A stretch of DNA of 64,000 nt from Treponema sp. OMZ 790. Its GTDB lineage: Bacteria > Spirochaetota > Spirochaetia > Treponematales > Treponemataceae. The stretch covers positions 2,728,001-2,792,000 of the forward strand of contig NZ_CP051201.1 in the NCBI RefSeq assembly GCF_024181285.1, read 5' to 3'. The notes under the pieces were generated by a model, which searched no databases, was not told the DNA's origin, and saw only the letters and a list, made by a program, of their open reading frames with translations. Shown here one piece after another: positions 35,428-42,177 of this stretch. Within the stretch, counting starts at the first letter, position 1. Each line of letters opens with the position of its first letter. The position numbers were made by a program, and so were the translations under genes.

Positions 35428-35458
35428 AATATAAACCTTGCAGTTAGGTTCAAGGCAA
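35428..35458 (-). promoter_or_regulatory. MerR-type promoter with 19-base spacer and dyad, copy 1
   Basis: On the minus strand TTGCCT (35458-35453) and TATATT (35433-35428) are 19 bases apart, two longer than ideal. The spacer includes the dyad CCTTG-N10-CAAGG (35436-35455). Over-long spacing with a centred dyad is the signature of promoters activated by MerR proteins, and a MerR gene lies in the operon. The same sequence recurs at 41439-41469. Confidence 0.7.
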
Positions 35459-35562
35459 GAGGTTTTTGGAAAATATTTTGTAGAAGAGAGGGGAATGTAC
35501 TGGATTTTTAATTAAACAATCTTCCTAGCACACCCGCTTTTCCGTGGCGGTAGACTTTTCTA

Positions 35563-35736
35563 TCATGCTGCGGTAGAGGGCGGATTAATCGTGCCGGCAA
35601 TTTCGGTTTTAAGCTTTTCAAGTTTCTCTTTAGTGCGTGCAACCGCAATGATGTTTTTCCCGCGCTGCGCAAACCGCTTTGCCGCTTCGTATCCGATACC
35701 TGAACTTGCACCGGTGATAACTACGTATTTTTTCAT
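35563..35736 (-). pseudogene. 5' fragment of a second SDR gene
   Basis: The minus-strand ATG at 35736 begins MKKYVVITGASSGIGYEAAK and matches the first 47 or so residues of the SDR at 33273-34052 nearly exactly, ending after EIAG. The frame then runs a few unrelated codons to TGA at 35563. It is a relic of a third, mostly deleted copy of the propeller-MerR-SDR operon. Confidence 0.85.
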
Positions 35737-35772
35737 CTTTTTACCTTTTTACCTCATTTACATGGCTAATTC

Positions 35773-36615
35773 TTAATCATCATCATCATCTTCTTCTTCA
35801 TAATCATAATCATCTTCATCTTTTTCAAATTCCTTTTGAAGATTTTTATAGTCGCTTAAAAATTCGTATGTTTTTTTCGAAAGAGTTAGTTTTAAAACTC
35901 CGGTATCGAATGTCATATTTATTTTTTTTGTGCCTTTGTACAAATACAGCTGCCCATATAGATTTTCATCATCTACAAATGAATAACGCAGCAGTACTTC
36001 GCGTCCTTTATGAATGCTTTCGGAAGGCAAAAGGTCTTTTAAATTTCTTTCTTCCGGCTCGTCTTTCGATACATCGTCCCCATATAAGGCGGTCTCGAAT
36101 ATATTTGAGGCTTTCTTTCCTGAAAGAAATAATAATAGAGAGCCTTTACTGTCGTATATGCGGGTATAAGTATGTTCTGCAGAATACGAAAGCCGGCTTT
36201 TTACTTCGGCGGGCTTACTGACAATTCCGTATGCATATTTGAAGAGCTTCCATGTTAATTCTTTAGGAACCCCCTCCATTTCCTGCAATGGCGTCATTCG
36301 GCAAAGAGGATAATTTTTATACACTATAAACTTGAAAGTCTTTTCTTCGCCTGCACCGTAATCATACGAAAGAACATAACGGTATAACACTTGAGCGTCT
36401 TTAGGTAATTCCGTAAACGAAGCTTCGTCAGCCGCTGTCACCAAAGCTTCTCGAAAAAGCAGATACAAGGCATTGACTTCGTCTTCATCGGTTATCCTGT
36501 GTACAATCTTATCTTTTGCATCGTAAACCGTAAAGTTATTGATTCCATAGGCAAAGGCACTTACACCGCCTGCCGCCGCTACCGTTAAAAACGGTATCAT
36601 AAAAAGTTTTTTCAT
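35773..36615 (-). CDS. Exported hypothetical protein with acidic tail
   Basis: A 280-residue protein with an N-terminal signal peptide (MKKLFMIPFLTVAAAGGVSA, then FAYG). The middle is beta-rich without a recognised domain. The C-terminus is a run of Asp/Glu (residues about 262-280), encoded by repeated GAT/GAA codons that could slip. The ATG at 36615 has AAAGGAG. It is alone between the rearranged operon and a lipoprotein gene. The acidic tail might bind calcium or cations. Function unknown. Confidence 0.6.
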   Translation of the reverse strand: MKKLFMIPFLTVAAAGGVSAFAYGINNFTVYDAKDKIVHRITDEDEVNALYLLFREALVTAADEASFTELPKDAQVLYRYVLSYDYGAGEEKTFKFIVYKNYPLCRMTPLQEMEGVPKELTWKLFKYAYGIVSKPAEVKSRLSYSAEHTYTRIYDSKGSLLLFLSGKKASNIFETALYGDDVSKDEPEERNLKDLLPSESIHKGREVLLRYSFVDDENLYGQLYLYKGTKKINMTFDTGVLKLTLSKKTYEFLSDYKNLQKEFEKDEDDYDYEEEDDDDD

Positions 36616-36782
36616 AATGTTTACTCCTTTAGTCTAATTTATAATTCCATTTAACTTTTTCAGTCAATACTGTGTTAAGTGTACTCTTAAAAAAGCGAGT
36701 ATAAAATGCGCGGCAAAAATCAAAAACGGAACATACATAACAGCCCGTATTTTATTTAGATCGTCTCTAAAAGTTGAGGTTT

Positions 36783-37637
36783 TTAGAGGTTTCCTTTATT
36801 CAATTTTTGTATGCTTCCCAAACCGGAAGAATGCAGATTAAGGTGCTGAGGATCTCCGGCATACCGGATAGAACCTGAACCCGATACATCCGCTTCCAAT
36901 TTTCTTTTTGCATATATTTCAACTGTGCCCAAACCCGAAATTGTGCAAACGGCTTCTTCCGTTTCCAAATCAAAAGCTTTTATTTTGCCCGAACCTGAAA
37001 CGGTAAGACTGCATTTTTCCGTCTTACCCATTAAATGAATAGTGCCCATACCCGCTATTCCGGTATCTATACTGCCGGAATGTATATCGGCTGTCATATC
37101 CCCTGAGCCCGAAATGGTAAACGAGCATTTTTCAGCTTCGGCTTTTAAGTTCATATTCCCTATACCCGAAATATCGGCCTCTATGCTGCTTGCACTTACA
37201 TCGGCTGTTACGGAACTTATACCGCCTACATGTAAGGATAGGGGCAGGCTTTTATTGTGAAATCCCGACACGGCGGTCTTTGTAATACCGCTTATCGATA
37301 AGCTTTTAAGGGCAGGCGCGGTAACGGATATTTTAAAAAAAGTCGGCTCTATATTGGTATCGGGTATTTGCTTGAGGGTAAGTTCTTTTTTATGTTTTTG
37401 AACGGATACATCGATAAATTTGAATAGATTTGAATCAAGCGATAGTTCGACCTTATATTCATCTCCCTGAATAATCTCGGCTTCCGAAGGGGGAAGGTTA
37501 AAAGTTATAGAATCAAAATCTTTTAGATTAAAAGTGCGGGTTTCAATTATTGCATTTCCCGAAACGGTTTTAACCGAAGCGCAGCTTACTAAAGCGAGTA
37601 TGCAAAGAATGTTTATAATTGCAATTGATTTTTTCAT
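36783..37637 (-). CDS. DUF2807 (GIN domain) lipoprotein
   Basis: A 284-residue predicted lipoprotein: signal ending ILALVSCASV with lipobox LVSC (Cys19). Residues about 40-280 form a right-handed beta-helix-like repeat typical of DUF2807 head domains, with recurrent 'S-G-x-G-x-[ILM]' units (TISGSGDMTADIHSGSIDTG, then GIAGMGTIHLMGKTEKCSLT). Such proteins often sit on cell surfaces, but no adhesion role is shown. The ATG at 37637 has GGCGGAGG. Monocistronic. Confidence 0.85.
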   Translation of the reverse strand: MKKSIAIINILCILALVSCASVKTVSGNAIIETRTFNLKDFDSITFNLPPSEAEIIQGDEYKVELSLDSNLFKFIDVSVQKHKKELTLKQIPDTNIEPTFFKISVTAPALKSLSISGITKTAVSGFHNKSLPLSLHVGGISSVTADVSASSIEADISGIGNMNLKAEAEKCSFTISGSGDMTADIHSGSIDTGIAGMGTIHLMGKTEKCSLTVSGSGKIKAFDLETEEAVCTISGLGTVEIYAKRKLEADVSGSGSIRYAGDPQHLNLHSSGLGSIQKLNKGNL

Positions 37638-37740
37638 TTTTATCCTCCGCCAATTGTGCCGGCGTTATCCGCATACCTAATCTATCATTATATAAACAGG
37701 CTGTCTATCCCCAATGGACAGCCGGCCTGTCTTTATGCCG

Positions 37741-37883
37741 AAAGGCGGAATTTAATCTCTAACCGGCATTCAGTTTCCAGCTTTGTTTGGTAAGAGCCGT
37801 CCGCAAAGGCTATTTCACGCTCTTCTGCCCGTTGTACGGCTATGTCGGTTTCATAATCATATCCGGCCGGTAACATATTGACC
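37741..37883 (-). pseudogene. 3' relic of an Rpn-type nuclease gene
   Basis: Directly past the stop of the Rpn gene at 37884, the minus strand encodes VNMLPAGYDYETDIAVQRAE, then EREIAFADGSYQTKLETECR. This matches the C-terminal region of the second Rpn gene (NMLIAEYDYDTDIAVQRQES and GSYQKAFETAK). It has no start and degenerates toward 37741. Confidence 0.65.
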
Positions 37884-38657
37884 TTATAAAGCCTCAATTT
37901 CTTCTTTAGGAAGTTTTGTTATTTGCATAATAAAATCAGTTTCACAATGAGCCTCTTTCATCAACTTTGCCGTTTCAAGAGCTTTTTGGTAAGAGCCTTC
38001 GGAAAAGCCCTTATCCCGTGCATCCATTTCAAATGTAGACATCAATCTGTATTCTTGGCGTACTTGTTCATTGGTTTTTATTGTTTCTATCATAGTATGT
38101 ATCCTCCTGGTAAATTCGCTGTGTGCCGTACCGTTTTTAAGATATTCTAAAAAGTCTTTTAAGTCTTTATTTTCCGTTTGATTAAAAGCTTCCGCATTTA
38201 TTATAATCTTTTTTGTGCCGTCTTGTAAGGCGATGTTTTTATCTTCACGGCAAAAATGCTCGAATGTATACACGGGTCTTTTTTTGCCTATAACATCAAA
38301 CAGGCAGATAAAAATGATAAAGCTGTCGTTCAGTTTGTTGTAGGAATTGCCCTTATCCAAAAAAGAAGTATCAATGGCGGCTTGATAAAAACGCATCCGT
38401 TTGGGGATATTGCGTTCATTGCTGACCTGCATTTCAATATCATAAAACTTACCGTCTTCGGTTTGAACAAGGATATCGAATCGTACCGACTTTGCCTGTT
38501 CGTAGGTTTGTATGTGTTGTTGGGTCGAAATATATGCAATGGTACCGATGGTGTCCGATAATATCATTTCGATAAGTTCTTTGCATATATCTTCATTTTG
38601 CATAACTTTGCAGAAGATAAAATCATCGGCAAGTGTTAAATCTTCAAATCGCTTCAA
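37884..38657 (-). CDS. Rpn family recombination-promoting nuclease/putative transposase
   Basis: A 257-residue PD-(D/E)XK transposase-family protein. Typical start KRFEDLTLADDFIFCKVMQN; the nuclease core VRFDILVQTEDGKFYDIEMQ near residue 60 gives D...E-x-Q, the Rpn variant of the motif. The C-terminal part has the coiled, GSYQKALETAKLMKE stretch. Rpn proteins are DNA endonucleases that stimulate RecA-independent recombination; many are multicopy. Translation seems to start at TTG 38657, behind a run of seven G. The run would bring an upstream ATG (38678) into frame if one G were lost. Confidence 0.85.
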   Translation of the reverse strand: MKRFEDLTLADDFIFCKVMQNEDICKELIEMILSDTIGTIAYISTQQHIQTYEQAKSVRFDILVQTEDGKFYDIEMQVSNERNIPKRMRFYQAAIDTSFLDKGNSYNKLNDSFIIFICLFDVIGKKRPVYTFEHFCREDKNIALQDGTKKIIINAEAFNQTENKDLKDFLEYLKNGTAHSEFTRRIHTMIETIKTNEQVRQEYRLMSTFEMDARDKGFSEGSYQKALETAKLMKEAHCETDFIMQITKLPKEEIEAL

Positions 38658-38874
38658 GACTGTTCCACCCCCCCTTCATTCACAGTATAACACGAAATCG
38701 GGGAATTGTATAGTTTGCTGGACATCCGCTTATCGCCAGAGTGCCCGCTGCGGTTCCGGCGGGAAAGGTTACGGTTGCGGTAAAAACAAAGTATTCGGCA
38801 GGAGCTTCACCTCTTAAAGAAGTGCGCGAAATTGTGTACAAACTGCCCTGTACGGCAAAAGCTTAAAAACAACT
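38658..38874. other. Non-coding spacer before the tandem repeat
   Basis: No gene is supported. It starts with the C-rich stretch that reads as GGGGGGG on the minus strand before the Rpn start, then has scattered short frames. It looks like a decayed remnant between the two Rpn genes. Confidence 0.4.
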
Positions 38875-39033
38875 TATCAAAGCCCCTTTGTACGCTGTAT
38901 CAAAACATCTTTGTACGTTCTATCAAAGGGGCTTTGTACGCCGTATCAAAACATCTTTGTCCGCTCTATCAAAGGGGCTTTGCCCGCCGTATCAAAGACC
39001 CTTTGTATGGTCTATCAAAAAGGCTTTGTCTGC
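38875..39033. repeat. 23-bp tandem repeat, about seven units
   Basis: Units start TATCAAA and end CTTTGTACGCTG or near variants, at 38875, 38898, 38921, 38944, 38967, 38990 and 39013. The inner bases alternate between AACAT and GGGG types in adjacent units. Each unit contains TCAAA..TTTG as a small inverted repeat. A 23-base period is not a multiple of three, so it is not coding. Confidence 0.85.
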
Positions 39034-39094
39034 AAAGTACGCTGTATCGCGATATCGGTGTCGTAATCGTATTCTGCTATTAACATGTTTATTC
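39034..39094 (-). pseudogene. Short 3' relic of an Rpn gene
   Basis: Beyond the stop of the 39095 Rpn gene, the minus strand again encodes NMLIAEYDYDTDIAIQRT, a duplicate of the internal stretch of that gene at 39257-39306. It leads directly into the tandem repeat. Confidence 0.6.
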
Positions 39095-39874
39095 TTATAA
39101 GGCTTTCACTTCTTCAATACTTAAACCGGTAGCTTGCGCAATATTTTCGATAGGTAAATTCATTGCAAGCAAGTTTTTTGCCGTTTCAAATGCCTTTTGG
39201 TAAGAGCCTTGTTCAATACCTTGTTGTATGCCGATCATCAGGCTTTCTTGCCGTTGTACCGCGATGTCGGTATCATAATCGTATTCAGCTATTAACATGT
39301 TTATTACCTCCCGTGATTTTCTCTGTAAGTAGTCTTTTAAGATGTCTTTGTCTATGCATATTTTTACCGCATTGGTAAAGCCGTTTTCGCTGTCGAGCTG
39401 CATTTGCTTTCGTACCTCTTCTACAAAGAGGCTGTATTCTTCAAGCGCTTTGCACGACGTTAAAACTTTATGTGCTTTAGCTGTATTGATGTTTAAAACC
39501 TGCACCGTCAGCTCCAAGGGTGCGGGTTCGGGTTTTGTAATAAAAGCATCGGAGAGTTTTAGAATTGCGGTTTCAGGATAGTCATCTGTGCCGTTATAGA
39601 AAACATAGAATTCTGGTGCGGGTATTTTTGACAGCTTTCTCAGATACCGGTCTGTCGGTGCTTGCAGTTTTTCGTAGAGCCGAGCGATATACTGCAAAAA
39701 GCGTAAAGGCATATTTTCGTTTATGGTGGATTGGTGTTCAGCCAACACGATGATTTTACCGTCCACAAGGCAGGAAACATCGTTTATAATGTTCATATAC
39801 ATTACGTTATCAAGTCTTATGTTTTCTACGGGACAGGACAGCGGCAGGTTTATATTATTCATAGATAAACTCAA
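39095..39874 (-). CDS. Rpn family nuclease/putative transposase, 5'-disrupted
   Basis: A 259-codon frame. From NNINLPLSCPVENIRLDNVM onward it matches the Rpn/PD-(D/E)XK transposase family, including IIVLAEHQSTINENMPLRFL with the E-x-Q active-site pattern near residue 47, and the C-terminal QGIEQGSYQKAFETAKNLLA. The usual first 35 residues are missing: they lie at 39974-40040, separated by a hairpin element. Current translation could only begin at TTG 39874 or ATG 39862, neither with a good ribosome site, and the first acidic residue of the core is probably lost or displaced. I regard it as a broken gene that may still give a shortened product. Confidence 0.75.
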   Translation of the reverse strand: MSLSMNNINLPLSCPVENIRLDNVMYMNIINDVSCLVDGKIIVLAEHQSTINENMPLRFLQYIARLYEKLQAPTDRYLRKLSKIPAPEFYVFYNGTDDYPETAILKLSDAFITKPEPAPLELTVQVLNINTAKAHKVLTSCKALEEYSLFVEEVRKQMQLDSENGFTNAVKICIDKDILKDYLQRKSREVINMLIAEYDYDTDIAVQRQESLMIGIQQGIEQGSYQKAFETAKNLLAMNLPIENIAQATGLSIEEVKAL

Positions 39875-39878
39875 CTAT

Positions 39879-39970
39879 CCGCCACGGATGGCGGTGTTTT
39901 AAACATGTCGATGTTTTAGGCAAAGCCTAAAACTCGAAAATGAAAAATGTACACGGAAGTACATTTTTCA
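39879..39970. repeat. Composite multi-hairpin element inserted in an Rpn gene
   Basis: Three hairpins: CCGCCA (39879) with TGGCGG (39889); GTTTTAGGC (39913) with GCCTAAAAC (39925); TGAAAAATGTAC (39941) with GTACATTTTTCA (39959). The 58.88-kb element is the same sequence type in reverse orientation. It separates the start from the body of the Rpn gene. Confidence 0.75.
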
Positions 39971-39973
39971 TTA

Positions 39974-40040
39974 CCTTTTCGTCTTCTGCGAACAAATCAA
40001 CAAAAACCGAATCCTTGTAGCTGCGTTTGTGTTTAGACAT
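39974..40040 (-). pseudogene. Detached 5' end of the Rpn gene
   Basis: ATG 40040, preceded by GGGGAGGTG, encodes MSKHKRSYKDSVFVDLFAED followed by EK, the standard beginning of this Rpn subfamily. It then runs into the hairpin element and reaches a stop in it. The expected following residues (about 13 before the LPLSCPVEN stretch) are missing. Confidence 0.75.
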
Positions 40041-40085
40041 TTTCTGCACCTCCCCTTACATAAAGTATAACACAAAAAAATCCAT

Positions 40086-40463
40086 TTAGCAAACCGGCAC
40101 GCCCTCATTCCTCATTGCTAATTTTTTATAGTATTCGATTTTTTCGCGGATTTTTGCTAAGCTGTGTGTTTTGGTTTCAAGTTCCGCTAAAAGGCGCTTT
40201 TCGTGTTCTTGGAGCATTTTAAGCCGCTCGGGTGCGGTGCTCTCTCCCTTTTCACGAAGTTCGGCAAACTCGGCTATCTGCGCTATGGGCATACCGGTTG
40301 CTTTTAAGCGGAATACAAATTCCATCCAAGCGATGTCCGTCTCCGTAAATTCCCGATACCCGTTTTTTCTTCTGCGAATGGGTTTTAACACGCCTATTCT
40401 TTCATAATAGCGGAGCGCCGAATCGCTTACGCCGAGTTTAGAGGCAAATTCTTTAATCGTCAT
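40086..40463 (-). CDS. MerR-family transcriptional regulator, copy 2
   Basis: A 125-residue paralogue of the MerR at 34057-34416, with the identical winged helix and linker. It differs at residues about 99-100 (THSLAK for TRGLAK) and at the end, KKLAMRNEGVPVC in place of KKLTLKR; the change comes where the downstream SDR gene is lost, so the tail is supplied by foreign DNA. It overlaps the end of the propeller gene by 11 bases as in copy 1. The binding site at 41439-41469 should be shared by both proteins, so cross-regulation is expected. Confidence 0.88.
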   Translation of the reverse strand: MTIKEFASKLGVSDSALRYYERIGVLKPIRRRKNGYREFTETDIAWMEFVFRLKATGMPIAQIAEFAELREKGESTAPERLKMLQEHEKRLLAELETKTHSLAKIREKIEYYKKLAMRNEGVPVC

Positions 40464-41283
40464 GGCTGTTCCCTTCAAAGGTAATTTTATAGAGCGAATT
40501 ATCTCCCCACGCTGCGATGTACAGTTCTTTTGAATCGGCTGCGGCGATGAGCCCGACGGGAGAAATAGGTTTATCGGTAAGCGGTTCGGTTTTTCCGTCT
40601 GTAAGCGAAATACGGTAGAGCCCCTTGCCGCCGTAATCGACGGTCAAAACGGAATCAGGCTGAAACGGATCGGGAATGAGTCCCGCTGCGGGCGCATTCA
40701 GCGTTTTACTCAAAACGGTGAGCTCGGCATTTTTTGCTTGGTAAAGGTAGATTGTTCCGGTGATGTCGTTAATGACATAGCAGTCTTTGCCCGCCTGAAT
40801 AGCCGCAACCGGAGTGGTTAAGCCCTTATCGGCAAGTACCGAGATTTTTCCTTCCGGCGATACGGAAAGAACTCTGCTTTTTCCCCGCTCCGCAACAAGC
40901 AGGTTGCCGTTATCATCAAAGGTTATACCGGCAACAACACTGAGCCCTGAAATAAAAGTGCTTTTTTTACCGTTTTGCACTTTGTAGATTACGCCCCCGC
41001 TGTAGGTTGCTATGTATAAAGCGTCCTTGGTGTCGATTGCAAGACCGGAAGGAGAAGGAATATCTTTTATAACCGTTTCAATTTTTCCCGAGCGGTAGCG
41101 GTCAATTCGTCCTGCACTCCAGTTTGCAATGTACAAATAGCCCTTGCTGTCAAAAGCCATTCCGACAGGGGCGGAAAGAGATGAAGCTAATTTTTTTATC
41201 CCGATGTGCTCTTTTGCAAAAAGATTACAGTGTGCCAAAACAGCCGTACCGATTAAAAAAATACCCATGTGAATTTTATTCAT
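40453..41283 (-). CDS. Secreted NHL/SMP-30-like beta-propeller protein, copy 2
   Basis: A 276-residue near-duplicate of the protein at 34406-35236; I count seven differences (for example GIFLIG for GVFLIG, GLTTPV for GLSTPV, DCYVIN for DRYVIN, PLTDKPI for HLTDKPV, AAADSK for ADTDSK). Signal peptide and blade repeats are as in copy 1. The start is fixed by the ribosome site AGGAGAACTTAT. The coding DNA is almost the same, yet the leader between gene and promoter is different in sequence. No SDR gene follows the MerR here. Confidence 0.8.
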   Translation of the reverse strand: MNKIHMGIFLIGTAVLAHCNLFAKEHIGIKKLASSLSAPVGMAFDSKGYLYIANWSAGRIDRYRSGKIETVIKDIPSPSGLAIDTKDALYIATYSGGVIYKVQNGKKSTFISGLSVVAGITFDDNGNLLVAERGKSRVLSVSPEGKISVLADKGLTTPVAAIQAGKDCYVINDITGTIYLYQAKNAELTVLSKTLNAPAAGLIPDPFQPDSVLTVDYGGKGLYRISLTDGKTEPLTDKPISPVGLIAAADSKELYIAAWGDNSLYKITFEGNSHDD

Positions 41284-41295
41284 ATAAGTTCTCCT

Positions 41296-41435
41296 ATAAA
41301 AACTTTTTGCAAGGATTATTAAATCCTGAAAAAAGTTTTTTCAAGCGGTTTATTTATAAACCGCATACAATAACGATAAACAGTAAGGCGGAATTTCTGC
41401 CGAGCTGTTTATCATGCCTCCCATAAAAACTTTTT
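41296..41435. repeat. Composite multi-hairpin element in the leader of copy 2
   Basis: Hairpins in series: AAAAACTTTTT (41298) with AAAAAGTTTTT (41330), nesting AGGATT/AATCCT; GCGGTTT (41345) with AAACCGC (41358); GATAAACAG (41375) with CTGTTTATC (41405). A 13-base direct repeat ATAAAAACTTTTT lies at both edges (41296 and 41423). The remaining bases to 41611 hold the promoter and no gene. Confidence 0.6.
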
Positions 41436-41438
41436 AAT

Positions 41439-41469
41439 AATATAAACCTTGCAGTTAGGTTCAAGGCAA
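41439..41469 (-). promoter_or_regulatory. MerR-type promoter with 19-base spacer and dyad, copy 2
   Basis: Identical to the promoter at 35428-35458: TTGCCT, 19 bases including CCTTG-N10-CAAGG, TATATT. About 70 bases of DNA around and upstream of it are shared between the two operons. Confidence 0.7.
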
Positions 41470-41611
41470 GAGGTTTTTGGAAAATATTTTGTAGAAGAGG
41501 GGGAAATTTTTGAAAGGCTTCTATACTTTATAAAAGAGCGGTTCTAATTCTGAATACATATATTTCGGATTAGATTAAATAAATTCTTACGGATTTTCAC
41601 CGATTATGTTA

Positions 41612-42127
41612 TCAACTAAAATTATCCTCTAATTTTCCCATTAACCAATGTATGAAAACGAGATTTCCTATCATTATAATGCAGCTCAATATTGAATAAA
41701 AAATTATTCTTGAAAAGATAAATTGATTCCATATACTTACCAATATAGCTATGGATATTGGGGTACATATTAAGCTTGTAGCCAATGAAGGAATATATCT
41801 TTTTATAAATAATGCCTGAAAAATATGAACAATCATATGTAAAACAAAGGCGATAAAACATCCGAGCCATAGATAATACCAATTAGTCAAAAAAGAAACA
41901 ATGCAGATAATCAGAATAAGTATATATTCTTCCGCGGCACCGAATGCAAATGCCGCCGTTGAGATTTTTTTCATGTGATTAATAACAGGTATAAATCTTG
42001 ACGGTACTATTGCTTGCAGATAGTTTTCGTTTTTTTGAATCCAATATTTAATGAAAATAATTTCTTCAAAATCGTGAAGTATAAAGAGTAAGGGAAAAGA
42101 CCATATAATGATGTGCATGTCATTCAT
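41612..42127 (-). CDS. HXXEE domain membrane protein
   Basis: A 171-residue membrane protein of the HXXEE family: the name-giving motif appears in FILHDFEEIIFIKYW near residue 17. A second conserved FGAAEEYILIL lies near 63, and HMIVHIFQAL near 97. Five hydrophobic segments are seen. These conserved acids and histidines within the membrane could form a metal site, but no activity is known. The ATG at 42127 lacks a strong ribosome site. It is separated from the next gene by 50 bases. Confidence 0.78.
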   Translation of the reverse strand: MNDMHIIIWSFPLLFILHDFEEIIFIKYWIQKNENYLQAIVPSRFIPVINHMKKISTAAFAFGAAEEYILILIICIVSFLTNWYYLWLGCFIAFVLHMIVHIFQALFIKRYIPSLATSLICTPISIAILVSIWNQFIFSRIIFYSILSCIIMIGNLVFIHWLMGKLEDNFS

Positions 42128-42177
42128 AGCGGTTTTATGTCAAAGTAAAAAGTTATTTTGAAAACGAAAAAGATAAC

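Noticed and set aside
38875..39033. Seven regularly spaced repeats, possible CRISPR array
   Set aside because: Units are contiguous 23-base tandem copies with no unique spacers, and no cas genes are near.
38832..39100. Plus-strand frames across the tandem repeat (repeated Y-x-x-S/K-I-K units)
   Set aside because: The 23-base period shifts the frame each unit, and no start signal is present; the apparent protein repeat is a by-product.
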